Part shown: piece by piece, positions 48,871 through 61,632 of the stretch | How the letters are laid out: every line of letters begins with the position of its first letter | Position numbering within the stretch: the first letter of the stretch is position 1 | Origin: Capsicum annuum | Lineage: Eukaryota > Streptophyta > Magnoliopsida > Solanales > Solanaceae | Direction: 5' to 3' | Assembly (NCBI RefSeq): GCF_002878395.1 | Contig: NC_061120.1 | Coordinates: 114,145,212 to 114,209,211, forward strand | DNA length: 64,000 nucleotides | The notes under the pieces: model-generated | What the model was told of the DNA's origin: nothing | What the model saw: the letters and a program-made list of their open reading frames with translations, nothing else | Databases searched by the model: none | Position numbers and translations under genes: made by a program

Positions 48871-49857
48871 TATGTTTATGTATTGTAGATGACTCGATTA
48901 TAATTATTATTAATATAAGGATCTCAAATTTATGTTCCATCTCATATGCATATGAAAATGAGTTTTATTAATATATTTTGTTGAACAAGTCATGAGATTG
49001 GCTCTCTCACATGAGCAATCACCTCTTACATTGAGGAACGTGAAGAGAAAAGTTCCACCATATAACAATGACTTGTTTTGTAAATCCAGAGGTGAATTTC
49101 TCTAAGAATATGGATTTGAGGGTTATTAAATGAAGAAACTCAGTTAGACATATAAAAGTGTCTACATATAGATCTTTACGATGTCAAATAGATAAAAGAA
49201 TAACACATACACACTAATATAAGGTGAGAACATTATAGCACGTGTTTAATATCATGTGTGCTTAGCGACAAATTGGTTAATGGGAGAATGAATCCCTTCT
49301 TCTTCATTATGTGAGACATTAAAAAGTTATTTTAACTTTTCATTGAAAGAACCTTAGACCTTTAATTGTTTCTTGAAGTTTAGATTGGTGTTTCTACTTT
49401 AGCATATTAATAATAGCCATGAAAGATTCAAAAATGCAATGCATACCTAGGAAAGCAGTTGATTTGGAACAAATAGATTCAAGTTGAAAGGAAAACTGAT
49501 TAAAATGAATATATTAACTTATTTAAACAAGCTGGCTATTACTCTAACCATATCAGAGTCTAGTGTAATTATGTATACAAAGTTAACCATAAAGTCGAGT
49601 TCACCTCTTTTAGAGGATGAGGGATCAGATAGCAGCTACTGAAGTAGTGAATGATGTTTGGGGTATTATGATTATTTGTATCCTCATATTTGTATAGAAT
49701 TATTTCCACATGTTATTGGATTCCTAAATATAGCTTGTAAAACCTTATAGGTAAAGCTCGTGATGCTCATAGGTCATACGAGCAATTTTTAGTATGAATT
49801 GGTGATTTGTAGATACTTACTGGCTAGGGTAATGTCCACCATTTGTAATGCGGGATA
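48871..49857. other. Noncoding stretch 3' of copia B
   Basis: Probably copia B 3' untranslated sequence. The words CTTAGCGACAAATTGG and AATGGGAGAATGA (about 49261-49297) resemble the polypurine tract zone of this copia family. No LTR was matched directly after it. Nothing else recognised. Confidence 0.4.
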
Positions 49858-50216
49858 TCTTAGATTTTTGGTCATGGGTCACCCATGAGGACCCGACCTG
49901 ACCCGACTCGACCCGTAATCTGGAAAAATTAAGATTAATTCAAAAAAAAAAGGGGGGAATGGTTACAAGGTAACTGTTCCCGCCCCAAAATTTGATATAA
50001 ATTTCTCCTTTTCTTCTGAAAAGACAGTAAGAGAGATATCAGTGAAAGAACCAAAAATCAACAACACTAAATCCAAGGGAATTTAGTTTGTGAATTAACA
50101 ATTTTGTTTCCAAGATAAACAAAGTGGACTTAGGCAGATCCTTTCGGAAGCAAAATGATTTTCTGCTGCAAATTTAAGGTACACTCTAATATATTTTTTT
50201 CTCTGAATTGATAACA
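49858..50216 (+). repeat. Copia LTR, inverted relative to 20210-20561
   Basis: Homologous to 20210-20561 in opposite orientation. The starting TG is mutated to TC, then TTAGATTTTTGGTCATGGG. It contains a GACCCGACC-type block and ends GAATTGATAACA at 50216. The next bases, TATGCTATCAC, resemble a decayed Met-tRNA primer site (TGCTATCA against TGGTATCA). It could therefore be a 5' or solo LTR and not copia B's 3' LTR. Confidence 0.65.
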
Positions 50217-50942
50217 TATGCTATCACAATAAGTTTCAACTGATGATGCTTTATGAGATTGAATTTATAAATTTTTGTAATTTTTTTGAACCATCATCAT
50301 TACACCAACTTTTTGTTAAATAGATTGAATAAAGAAGCAATCAAATAAATTTGAAGAATAAGAAAAAATATTTTCAAAATTTTTCAGTAATAGGTTTCAC
50401 AGACTCTTTAAGGAAAGTATTTTTTTATATTCAACAAGTACTTTAGAAATAACAGTAATTTTATTAAAATAGAAGAAATACTTTGAGTGTATTGAGTGGA
50501 TATGAATAACTTGATAAAAGTTTTTAAAAATTACAAATTTCTTTTATTTCACCCAAATAATAATCACATAGTCTTAAATCAACATTCACATTACAAACAT
50601 TATAAACTAATTGTGTAGGTTCACGATAATAATAGGCAATATTAAACATTTCATCTAAAGAATTCAATCTAGTAAGGACTTCTTTTGGAAGATTTTGGAA
50701 TTTGACATTCTCTACAACAACATTTAAAATCAGTATATATTGCCTTTCCTTTTGATTTAAAAATACAACTAAAAGAAAGTCAAAATTTATAACAACTACT
50801 TCAAAACAAATTATGTGCAACCTATTTAACAAGAAAATAGTGAACAGAGTCTAGCTTATGAGATTAACAACTTTCACATTGTTAGATGCAATTAATTAAT
50901 TTGCATGCCATTATTTTATCAAAAAGTTGTTTCAAGATCTTT
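50217..50942. other. AT-rich noncoding stretch
   Basis: No gag follows the copia LTR, and no domain was recognised in either strand. The 102-codon open frame on the minus strand (50524-50832) has no recognisable motif and is not called. Confidence 0.4.
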
Positions 50943-51144
50943 TGTCACAACACAAAGTTATTAGGTCATGATGACACCTTCTTTAGCCTGCCAGTATGCA
51001 AAACCATAGCTCGAAATAATGAGTAAGCAGTAATGAACGAAAGATAAAAAAAATGAGAATACATTCAAAATAATAAGCAACTGGTAAGATGAATATATAT
51101 ATATATATACATATATATAAGCATGATATATAAGAGGGGGAACA
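50943..51144 (+). repeat. Short duplicate of an E9-type LTR start
   Basis: TGTCACAACACAAAG, then AGGTCATGATGACACC and GCCTGCCAGTATGCAAA, repeat the opening of the LTR at 51145 (TGTCACAATCC, AGGTCATGATGGCAGC, CCACCAATAGGTAAG). Only about 200 bp is present before the full LTR starts. It ends in a TA microsatellite and an AAGAGGGGGAAC polypurine-like run. Confidence 0.55.
51093..51119. repeat. (TA)n microsatellite
   Basis: An AT dinucleotide run of about nine units, interrupted once by C, between the two LTR starts. Confidence 0.85.
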
Positions 51145-54100
51145 TGTCACAATCCAATTTTTTAGGTCATGATGGCAGCTCTATAATCCACCAATAGGTA
51201 AGCCAACCCATAATATGGAACAACTAGTAACGAACTATTAAAATAAACAAAAGGAAATAGAGGAATAAATATGATAACATGAAAAATATATATAAAGAAG
51301 CCGAAAATTTAGTGAAATTAGTACGAAAGATTCTAACACAATGAGAATACAAAGTGAAATACCTAGTAAATATAATCATAAGCATCTCTAAAAATAACAT
51401 AGATATCAGTCTAATACATAAGAGAGATATTAGTGCTAATCCAAAAGCTAGGAGCTCAATCAAAATATCCTATCCATAGCTTCTTCACATGATGTACCCA
51501 ACAACAATGAGAACACATACTATGATTTGAAGGCTATTGAAGTATAATATGGGTACCAAACACGTGGTACTCAGTAGGCATTGGAAGACTGAGCTTCAAG
51601 ATAATATAGACATAAATAACACGTAAGATAGAAATATATAGTATAGGAAGCCATCCAAGAAATAATATAGGTGCTAAGGATTAACTATCGTTTTATCATA
51701 TTGATCAAGATCTAAAGTGCGACACCATATAACACTAGTCAATATAAAAAGGTGTAGTGAAGGAAAGTTATATACTTGTATATTAGGCCAAGAATGCATC
51801 TACAAAATGAATAAATAAGGTGACAACATATATAAAAGGGCTAACTCAAAAGAAATTAATGCTAACATAAATAGGGTCCCTAATCATAATGTCTCACCGT
51901 AAGACAACTATCCATTGTATAATTTATCCAAAAAGTTAAAGGGATCCTAATTATACCTCCAACATCAGTACTAGTCCATATTCAAACTACCATAAACTAA
52001 CAGTAATAACAAAAATGAAGTAACAGATTATTCAGGACAAATAATACCTTATCGAGCCCCCATAGTCCTAAAAGGTTCAATGAATAATCAACAGTTATAA
52101 CTTATACCTATAAAACCCCCGTAAGGTTTCTAATTATAAGCACCAAACCATATAATGGTGATAGGCAATGCATATGAATGAATATTTGCAAAGTAAATCC
52201 ATAATACCATATCTAATCCAAGTTCCAAAACGTACTTATATTATACACCTCTTCTAGCTCAACATCCTACAAATGCAGGACCTAAAGAAACCTCTATTAT
52301 CTGGTACTTTAGCTCTTGGATGAAGGGGCCTCTAAGGAATTCAGGAATATCCATATACACTACCAGGTCCTGGTTCGCTATTTCTAATTATAATTATCAT
52401 TAATCTACTCATGACAGTACCAAAGAAATATCTATATATTAAATGCACTAAATCAAACAGTGATTAAAAGTGTGTAAGTAGGTAAATCCATTTTTAAGAC
52501 CAACTTCAAGACTAAATCACTATAAAATATGTATAAAGGGTCAAAATCTCTCTCAACCTAAATAAATAGTAGTGGTAAGCAGAGTGGATAAACCATAGAT
52601 CAAAATCAACCTTGGTATAATTTCTAAAACATGATATTTCATTCTTAAAGCTCATATAATGGTAAAATGGGGGGTGGAATTATCCCCATTATAAAAGAAT
52701 CCATAGTAAAAATGAAAAGTGGTAAAATAACTTTTTATAATGAAGTAGTAAAATCATAGTTTTGTCTAGAAATATACCTCCAAATGAGAATGAATGCATC
52801 GATAGTATGGGTCCCATCATAGTATCCAAATAATACAACAATAAACACCTAAGCATCCAAATACTTGAATAACGCGCTTTTCTAAGTGTAGAATACTCAC
52901 CTGGAATCAAACTAGTTTTGTAACCATGTCCTTGAGCCAAACAGTATATAACTAACAGAGTAGTAATTCTATGATATGAGAAACTATGATCCAAGCTACT
53001 ATGTTAAATAGTAAACCTTATACCAAAGGATACCATCATTAACTATGGTTAACATGCTTATATTAAAGGGAGATAGGATACTATAGCCACAACAAGTATT
53101 TCATCTTAAGGGAGGAATTGCTCTTCTATCCCCAAACTCCTATATTAGGCTAAGTAATGATATTATAGTCATGAACATGTTCTATATGCTTTATGTCTCA
53201 TTCAGTTGGGAGTGATAGTTAGTACCGAGTGAATGCAGGGATTAAGGGTCACCCTTTAGTTAGGACTAAGACCTTTAGTAGAAGTCCCTAATTTCTAAAA
53301 CTACAACACTACAATAAGTTATCAGAGGTCACCCGTAAGTTAGGACTGACACCCTAATACTTTGTGACAGTTTAATAGATCCACGCCAACTAGTTTTGGT
53401 ACCCTTGGCAAGTTAATATCAGCCACATTCAGGGTTATAGATTGGTCCCGAATTTTCTCAAATTGTGGTATGTAAGTCATTTTTAGTTCCCATGGTCCTT
53501 AGTTTATGCTTCAGTTTATGTTCTATTAATATTTACATGAACTTTTTATTCAACTATTTAGACGTGGATTTTTCATTCAATACATGGAAATACTTGGTCT
53601 TTCTTTCAGTTACCAGATTCCATGCATGCATGTTTATCTTATATTTAGTTAGTTCTCTAATCTAGCATAGTTAAAATATTTAAAGTATTGATTTCAAACT
53701 TTTTTTGCTATATTGTCTGATAATATAGGTTCCAACGCTAAGTACCCATATTGTTCTTAGCACATTCCCATACAACTCAACAAAAGTCATTAGTTATCCC
53801 TTATTATGCGAGGTCTAGCTATCAGTTCTTTTTTTTCTTTTAGTGTAATATTTGTTTCAGTAAGTTGGATTTAGTTGGGGCTTTGTCCGAACAACTCATT
53901 ATGAATTAGAGGCTTTCAGACAAATCTTTAGATTTTCAACATTATTGTTTGTCATACAATTATATTTCTAATTCTAGTTAATATTCAGTTTTACATTATT
54001 ATGAATTCTGCCAATTATTTTAATTTCACTTTTGTCAAGTATTTTGTTATTTCTCTAGTATTCTTAGATTTATGCCAGACCATAGGTTAGCTTGGGCTTA

Positions 54101-54152
54101 CTTGTGAATCTAAGAACCATATTACAACTAGTGGTAGTGTCAGGTCATGAAA
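51145..54152 (+). repeat. E9 5' LTR (about 3.0 kb)
   Basis: Starts TGTCACAATCCAATTTTTT and ends GTCAGGTCATGA near 54152, followed by a primer-like site. The start/end pair (TGTCAC and GTCATGA) fits a large Solanaceae gypsy LTR family. Around 53140-53460 the words AAGGGTCACCC and GGTTATAGATTGGTCCC match the E8 LTR in the same orientation. No homologous second LTR lies in the window. Confidence 0.6.
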
Positions 54153-54319
54153 AACTATGTATCAGACCAGTAGGTTTAAAGTGTCCTAGGGTGTCCGAAA
54201 ATAACGTTAACCATAGTCTTTTTCATGGGTATGAATTATGCCACACTTATGAGAAAGAGTCTATAAAATATTTTAGGATAATCTCACTTCTTTCATGATT
54301 TATGTTGTGTGATAGAGTG
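54153..54319 (+). other. E9 primer site and leader
   Basis: ATGTATCAGACC (about 54157-54168) matches TGGTATCAGAGC at 9 of 12 positions. It is followed by TAGGTTTAAAGTGTCCTAGG, the conserved leader text of this gypsy group. The leader is cut at 54320 by the E7 LTR. Confidence 0.6.
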
Positions 54320-56085
54320 TGAACTTATCTGAGGTGCTTTTATACATTTTAGTATAATTATTCTAGCTTATTTTGCCTTGTTTTGAGATCAATTCATGTT
54401 CTTAAAATGTTCATATTGATATAAATAAGAATTTAAGTGTACAATAATGTGATTTCAATGTTCAATGTGTTTTCCAAACAAGTTTTTACTTAATTGAGTC
54501 ATTTAGAGTAAAATCCAATATACTACTTTTACGAGCTTGAGCTAGATGTGTATCTTGTTGGCCTCGTTGGATTTTATGGTGTTTAAATTGTTCCAATTTT
54601 TTAAAATTTGTAATTATTAGTGGAATAATTTGTTTTGAATGTGAAAAGCTCATTTTGATTTAGTTAAGAGTTGGAATAATAAGTGAAGATTATCGCGAAT
54701 TTGCCTTATCTTAGATCTTGTTTTGATTCGTCGTTGAGAATATTGTGTTGTTTTAATCTCTAAGATGTGGTGTGTGATATTTTAGGAGTATTTGTGAGAT
54801 AAATATGGTGATATATTAATGATTTATGCCGACAATTCATTGAAAATATACTACAAAAGGCATGGGTAAAGGATAGGATGCTCAACACTTAACAAAAATT
54901 TTGAAAGCAAATTCCAGTGAGTCGATGCGAACTCGACAAGTTGCATCGATATTTCGAGTGTATCCATTCCAGCGATACAACACTCGAAGAATCATGTCGC
55001 TCTAATTAAACACTAAAATTTAAATTTGCGCCAATACAGAGTCCTATTTGGAATATAATAAAAGGTGGCTTTGTGGGAACTTTCTTGGGGATCTGTGTGG
55101 GTTTGTGCAATTTCATAATCCCACAATGAGTGGAATTAGTAATATACTCTTAGATATACACCACATACCCAGACACATTTTGGGGATTTTTTTTTGGAGT
55201 GGACACCTGGGAACAATTTTGGTAAAGTGGTGTGACGGTGATGGAGAATTTAACGTGGCTGCTACACAAATTAGGTGTTATCATTAATTAAATTATCTAT
55301 CAAATATCATGTCATGTAATGAAATAATTGGTTCATGATTATGACTATTATCGGCTAAAAACTCTCTTTCTGGGGTTAAAGCCAAGAACATGATTACTAT
55401 TGTTTTGGATTAAATTCGTTTAATTTTGCTTATCATATTTGGTTGTTTGTTTATTCTTAATTTAATTATTTTATGGATTGATCACCCACAAATTCATACA
55501 TTTTCGACCTTTGGATCTCTAGAGAGGGAATAGGGAGATAAAACACGGCAATTAAAAAAGTTTGGATTTGTATTCTTTTATAAAATAAAGAATTTAACTT
55601 AGCGTCTAGTATAAGTATGTACTTAGATGCCTTACTTGATTCAAATGTAGGATGATATATTTAATTCACTTAATTAGATGATTACATTTCCGCTCAACGA
55701 TGTAGTTGCAATTTCCATTTTAGGTAAAATATTAGAGGTTGGGAAACCATGATCATGCAATTAACCCTATGAATCAACAACAAAGATAAGCAAATTGACG
55801 AAAGAAATTCAATAACATAGTATAATTTTTCGGAGTTCTTTATCCTTGGGCTTTTCACCATTGATTGTTCCAAGTACTTTTATTTATGCATTGTTACTCT
55901 AGTTTAAATTTATATTATTCCAAACTCTTTTTGGTTACTCTTGCACTAAATTAATCTTAAAAGTTAAACTAAAATTGAATCTTTGTTATATCAAATCTCT
56001 GTGGGATCAATATTCATCTTACTTAAAGGCCACTATATTACTTGATAAGACCACATATGCTTGCGTGTTTTCTTAGGCGCTTTCA
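54320..56085 (+). repeat. E7 5' LTR (1,766 bp)
   Basis: Starts TGAACTTATCTGAGGTGC and ends GCGCTTTCA. The first 430 bp matches 61633-62056: ATTGATATAAATAAG, AAACAAGTTT, ACTTAATTGAGTCATTTAGA and GAGCTTGAGCTAG. A motif cluster, with GAGTCGATGCGAACTCGAC and GCATCGATATTTCGAGTG, lies at about 54917-55000. A TATA-like box follows. Confidence 0.8.
55054..55063 (+). promoter_or_regulatory. TATA-like box in E7 LTR
   Basis: TATAATAAAA lies about 55 bp downstream of the GC-rich motif cluster, the spacing expected of a U3 core promoter. Inference only. Confidence 0.45.
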
Positions 56086-56087
56086 AG

Positions 56088-56110
56088 TTTTTGGTGCCGT
56101 TTTTGGGGAC
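56088..56110 (+). other. E7 primer binding site
   Basis: TTTTTGGTGCCGTTTTTGGG lies two bases after the LTR end. It is a close variant of the Tat/Athila site TTTTTGGCGCCGTTGCCGGG. Confidence 0.85.
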
Positions 56111-56347
56111 TTGAAAATTAGCAACTGTTTACTTTCAGTTTTTCTTTTAGATTTATTTGGTGTTTTTTGATTGGTCTTGGTTTTGTTTTTACAGGAAATA
56201 GGTTTTCAAAGTAGTAACCTGGCAAGGGATCAGGATTTGGTTGAACCAAGCCCAGAACCCAAGCAACTTTACCATTAAAGGATGAGAAAAACAATCTTTC
56301 TCCGAAGAATTCCTCAAATCTAAGAATAGAAAGAGAATATTGTTCTA

Positions 56348-57600
56348 ATGGCTGAACAATAGGCAGCTCATAGGACAGTTAGGTAAGTGGCAGTCCGACT
56401 TCCAACGAACTTGACTTCCCCAATTCAAAGATCAGCTTCTGAGGGGAATTTGGAGTTAAAGCACAACATGGTGCAACTTTTTATTAGAAGTGGATAGTTT
56501 GCAAGTCTTTCTAATGAGGATCCATAAATCCACTTACAGAATATCATTGAGATTATTGTTACATTTATTCTGATTGGAGTGAGTACAAATTATGTGAGGC
56601 TGACACTTTTTCCCCATTTGCTATTGGGGGTAGCTAATAAGTAGTTGAATGCAGAGCAGCCAATTCAATCACATCATGGGATGGCTTAGCCAGAAAGTTC
56701 CTCATATGATTTTTTCCATCTAGCAAAACTGTAAGACTTCATAGTGAGATAGTGAGCTTTAAGAAAAATCAAGATAAAATCCTATATTATGCATAGGAAC
56801 ATTTCAAGGCTCTTCTTCAAGACTATCCACATTACCAACAGTCTAATGAGGTACTTGTTTATACTTTTATCGAAGCAATTGACCACTATATAAAGATTTT
56901 GCTAGGTTCAAAAGCAGATGGTCAAGCATTGGAGCTAACTTATGAAGAGATGTACACCTTATTGAACCATATCGCACAAGGAAATCTGAAATGATATTCA
57001 TATTGTAGAAGTGCCAAAAAAATAATTACAGGTATATTAGAAGTGGACCAGTTCATAACCTTATCAGCTAGGTTTTTGCATTATAAAATTTGATAAATAC
57101 TCAGTTCAGCAACCTAAAAGTTGGAGGACCGCAACCTATAGCAGCAGTTATGCAGTTCAGCAGAACACTGAGAGTTTTGAGGTATGCAAAAATAGTTGCT
57201 ATTCTACAGTGATGTGTGCTTTAAATTCAGAATCTGTGATGTATGTGGGAAATGCTCAAAGACCAAATTTTTGAAACGCCTACAACATAAAGTGGCATAC
57301 TTAACCTTGGAATGCACAACAACAATAAATTCCACAGCCATAGGCCTAAACTAATTAGTCAACCAGCAATACAGAGGAGATGTTGAAGCAAACTTTAGCT
57401 AATCAAGCATAATTGACTCCAGACATGAAAAATCAGCAAGTGGCCACAAGAAATTTAGAGTTTCAATTGTGGAAATTATCACAAATAATGAATACTAGAC
57501 CACAAGGTGGTTTTCCAGCAGACATAGAAAATCAAAAATAAGTTATGGCATTCACCTTAAGGAGAAGAAAAGAGCTTTAAGGAGAACCTCAAAAGGCAAC
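56348..57600 (+). pseudogene. E7 gag pseudogene (Athila type)
   Basis: Start ATG at 56348 reads MAEQ, then a stop. Downstream: GNLELKHNMVQLFIRSGQF, a RLTLFPHLLLGVANK stretch, then KFLI with FFPSSKTVRLHSEIVSFKKN and EHFKALLQDYPHYQQSNEV (about 56690-56850), the retrotransposon gag domain as in Athila. YVGNAQRPNF near 57250 and NLEFQLWKLSQIMNTRPQGG near 57450-57500 match the conserved region after gag. There are at least half a dozen stops. In an intact element this forms the capsid. Confidence 0.8.
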
Positions 57601-57859
57601 CAAGGTGGTAGATACAGATGTGGTGAACCAACTGTTAAATGAAAAAAATATTGAAAATTCAAGAAAGTCTGAGTACTTAAAAGAATAAGTTGTTTTAGAA
57701 GAACTGGATAAATTGCCATTGCTACCCTTTCCTAAAAAGCACATGAAAGCAAATGAGAATCCATGTTTAATAAGTTCTTTGACATGTTTAGAGGGCTTCA
57801 CATTAATTTACCTTTATTAAATATTTTTTAGGGTATGATATGCAGGGTAGTTAAGGGAT

Positions 57860-58400
57860 GTGGTTGCGAATAAAGTGAAATAGCAGGATGAAAAGGTGAT
57901 AACACTCATTAAAGAGTGTAGCCTCATAATGACATAGAAAATCCATAAGAAATTTAGAGATCTAGGGAAGTTTTCTCTCCCTATCTAAATTGTTTGTAAA
58001 GTTGTCCATGCATTGAGTTACTTAGGGGATAGCATAAATCTAATGCCTCCATCTATGATTGAAAAATTAAGCTTAGGAAAGCCTAAAGCAACCACCTTGG
58101 TTCTATAGCTGGTAGACGGGTCATATGCATATCTGAAAGGAATAATTGAGGATGTCCTTACAAAGTTGGTAAATTCATTATTCCTACTGACTTTATTTTT
58201 TTTTATTTGGAGGTAGGCGAATATGTACAAATTTTATTGGGGCATCCATTCTTAGAAACTGGTGGAGCATTGATTGATATTAGGGAAGGCATGCTAAAAA
58301 TGAGGATAGAGGATAAAGATGTTGCATTTAATGTTTACAAAACATCTAATATTACATCCCAATATAAAGATTTATGTATGATCAATGTTATTGAAGGGAA
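57860..58400 (+). pseudogene. E7 aspartic protease (retropepsin) pseudogene
   Basis: About 57990-58400 reads SYLGDSINLMPPSMIEKLSL, then GIIEDVLTKL, and in another frame ILLGHPFLETGGALIDIREG (within 58207-58617). These are the Athila protease segments (family active site CDLGASINLMP, flap region, and LGRPFLATGRALIDV). The catalytic Asp is Tyr (SYLGDS where the family has CDLGAS), and a frame change lies near 58190. The open frame continues to 58617 with basic sequence and no recognised domain. It would cleave the gag-pol precursor if intact. Confidence 0.8.
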
Positions 58401-58908
58401 CAAATGTGGGGTGGTTAATCCACCAAAGACCTCTTCAGACTACTTGATTGAGAAGCCTAAGATTCTACCACCTAAGCATTTTATGATGGAAATTCATGAT
58501 CCTAAAAAGGCTAAAGTTGAAAAACTTATTTCTTTTGAAAGTTCACACCCAAGAGAGGTGAAAAGAATAAGAAGATGGAGACCAAGTGTGAGTACAATGG
58601 TGAAAGAATATGCTTGAGTTATGTTAGGTCATGCCTCAAAACTAAATTAGGCATTTGTTAGGAGGAAAATCAAGAAAGGTATGTTTTTATTTTCAATTTT
58701 GTTTTTATTTCACATAGTTTATTGTTTTTGATTAAGTTGTAGGTTAATGGGAAGTCTATGTACCAAGAACCTAAGATAAGAAGCATGGCAAAGATTGAGT
58801 GTGGTGTCCTTGAACCCCCTTTATCTGAAATGATGCTACAAGCTAGGCCTAAAGGACTCAAGGAGTATTTCAATCTCTTACTTTTAAGTCAACTTGGGGG
58901 AAAAATTA

Positions 58909-58925
58909 GAGTTTAAGCGTGGGGT
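58909..58925 (+). other. Polypurine-tract-like site 1 of E7
   Basis: AGTTTAAGCGTGGGGTG ends the coding-side region and precedes duplication unit 1. It is the usual Athila/Tat plus-strand primer text. Confidence 0.55.
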
Positions 58926-60279
58926 GTGGGAATTCCTAATTTTTGGCTAAATTTTAAAAAAATATATGTAAGATATTCTTGTTGGTGCTATTTTTTATTA
59001 CATGATGCAAGTGGGTTTGTTTGTAAACGCATGTTGATCGATATAATTGCTATTTTTGAGACTCTTAGACTCAAGTTTATGACTCTTGTACTTTTTGGAT
59101 TAAATTTGAATTCATACTATTGTTTGGCTAGGAGTCTATAATGATCCTATTGAGCTGAGAATATGCTATATGTGTGTGAGATTTTTGTATATTCCTTGTT
59201 GCATATGATGTCTAAAACTTTCCATGTGTGTGTGCAAAGAAAAATAAAATGTGTGGGTTTAGGAGATGATTTAGGCATTTCTTTGGTAGCCTTTCTTTAC
59301 ACCTTTTATTTGTCCTACCCTTTGTGCATTATCCTAATTAACACCATTGAGCCTTTAGCCTTTTCTTTGGTAGACTCATATGTACCCTAGTTACCTTCTT
59401 TAGTAGACCATAATTTGATCCAAAAGCTCCCAAGTGCTTTAATGAAAATTTTACTTAGTAAGGAGTTTGAGAAATTAAAAAAAAAAGCCAAATTGATGCC
59501 CCAATATAAGAGTTATTGGTATTTATAATTGATGAGTGGTGGTTGGGAGTGATAAAAATAGAGTTAGAAATATTCCTATGATAGTAGGAAAAAATAAAAA
59601 ATTGAATCTTGAAGAAATAAACCATACGCCCACCAAGTGTTAGTAAAAATGCCTAATAGAAATGGGGCAAAATAAAAGAATGGGGTAGACAAAAAATTGT
59701 GTAAATTTGGTTGTTGGAGATTGGTTCTTATGTATAATTTAGTGTATTAAATAGCTTAAAAAGTATAGTCACTATTCTCTAATAGTTCCTACCCGTCCCT
59801 TAGCCTACATAACAACCCTGGAAAGATCTATTTGAGTATATGTTCATCATTCAGATATTAGTGGATCATTACACTAAGGGAAAGCTTATGGTTCATTGTG
59901 TGTAACTTATGAATTCCTTGTAGGAGTAAGTGTAATTTGATTATTCAACCCATTAAGTTATAAATTGCATTATTGTGAATAATTATGGGTAACTCTCCTG
60001 CTGTGAGGGGCACATGTTTGATGAATGTGGGTGATTTGTTTGATGACCTTGATTGAATAATAAGCATGAGTTTACTATGTGTTGACTCAATTCTTGAGTC
60101 TAGGATGTTTCGGAGTAGAATTCTTGAGCTTTCAAATTTGTTTGTAACATGCTTTGTGTAGAAACATGCATTCTGTGTAGCCATTATAATACTAGGTTCA
60201 GTGTCTTCCATTTAGTAGAAGTGTAGCGTCAGCTAAAAATTTTACGCTTAAAGTAAGGAGTTGTTTGAGCTTGAACAAG

Positions 60280-60296
60280 ATTTTAAGTGTGGGGTG
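60280..60296 (+). other. Polypurine-tract-like site 2 of E7
   Basis: ATTTTAAGTGTGGGGTG lies between the two duplication units. It is identical in plan to site 1. Confidence 0.55.
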
Positions 60297-61616
60297 ATAG
60301 GGGAATTCCCAATTTTTGGCTCAATTTTAAAAAAAATAAGAAAGATATTCTTGTTTGTGCTATTTTTGATTACATGATGGAAGTGGATTTATTAGTAAAA
60401 GCATGTTGATTGAGAGAATTGCTATTTTTTAGACTCTTAGGCTCAAGTTTATGACTCTTGTACTTTTAGGCTTAAATTTGAATTCATGCTATTGTTTGGT
60501 TGGGAATCAATAATGATCATATTCAGTTGAGCATATGCCATGTGCATGTGAGATTTTTGTAAATTCCTTGTTGCATATGAGGTCTAGAACTTTCCTGGCA
60601 TGTGTACAAAGCGAAATAAAGAGTATGGGTTTTGGAGATGATTTAGGCATTTCTTTGATAGCCTTGCTTTATACCTTTTATTTGTCCTACCCATTGAGCA
60701 TTATCTAAGTTAACCCCATTGATCCTTTAGCATTTCTTTGGTAGCCTTATATGTATCCTAATCCATTCTTTGATCCAAAAGCTCTTAAGTTCTTTAATGA
60801 AAATTTGATTTAGTAAGGAGTTTGAGAAATTGAAGAAGAAAAAGATGAAATTGATGCCCCAAGGTAAGAGTTATTGGTTTTTATAATTGATGTTTGGTTG
60901 TTGGAAGTGTTAAAGATGGTGTTAGAAATATTCCCATGATTGTAGAAAAAATGAGAAAAGGTCAATCTTGAAGGAATAAACAATACGCCCATCAAGTATT
61001 TGTGAAAATGCCTAATTAAGATGGGGCAAAATAAAAGAATGGGATTGACAAAAAAATGGTGTAAATTGGTTATTGGAGATTGGTTCTAATGTATAATATA
61101 GTGTATTAAAGTTCTTAGAGAGGTTAGTACTATTCCCAAATAGTTCCTACTTGTTACTTAGCCTACATTACAACCTGAAAAAGACCTATTTGATTCTAAG
61201 TTCATCATTCAGACATTAGTGGAGCATTACACTAAGGGAAAGCATATCGTTCTTTGTGTGTAACTTATGAATTCCTTTTGAGTGTGAGCGTCATTTCATT
61301 ATTGTACTCATTACATAATAAATTGCATTATTGTGAGTGATTATGGGTAACTCTCTTGTTGAGAGGGGAACATGTTTGATAAATACGGGTGATTTGTATA
61401 ATGTCCTTGATAGAATAATAAGCATGAGTTTGGCACGTGTTGACTCAATTCTTGAGGCTAGGATGTTTCTCAGTAAAATTCTTGAGCTTTCAATTATGTT
61501 TGTAATGTGCTTTATGTAGAAACTTGCATTCTGTGTAGTTATTATAGTACTAGCTTGAGTGTCTAGCATTTTGTAGAATTTTATGCTTAAAGTAAGTAGT
61601 TGTTGAGGACGAACAA

Positions 61617-61632
61617 GAGTTTAAGTATGGGG
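61617..61632 (+). other. Polypurine tract of E7 (site 3, next to 3' LTR)
   Basis: A GAGTTTAAGTATGGGG-type run directly abuts the 3' LTR start TGATGATTTAAGG, so this is the functional site of the insertion event. Confidence 0.7.

Noticed and set aside
50524..50832. 102-codon minus-strand frame as a host gene
   Set aside because: No motif recognised, AT-driven codon use, and no start or splice context; likely chance.
51128..51144. Polypurine tract proving a 3' LTR at 51145
   Set aside because: The far end of the same LTR is followed by a primer-like site and leader, which indicates a 5' LTR; the purine run may be chance.
57589..57801. 70-codon minus-strand frame
   Set aside because: Antisense shadow of the E7 gag to protease region.
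59945..61569. Two similar minus-strand frames (59945-60211 and 61291-61569) as a gene pair
   Set aside because: Their similarity is explained by the tandem duplication of noncoding sequence, and they run opposite to E7.
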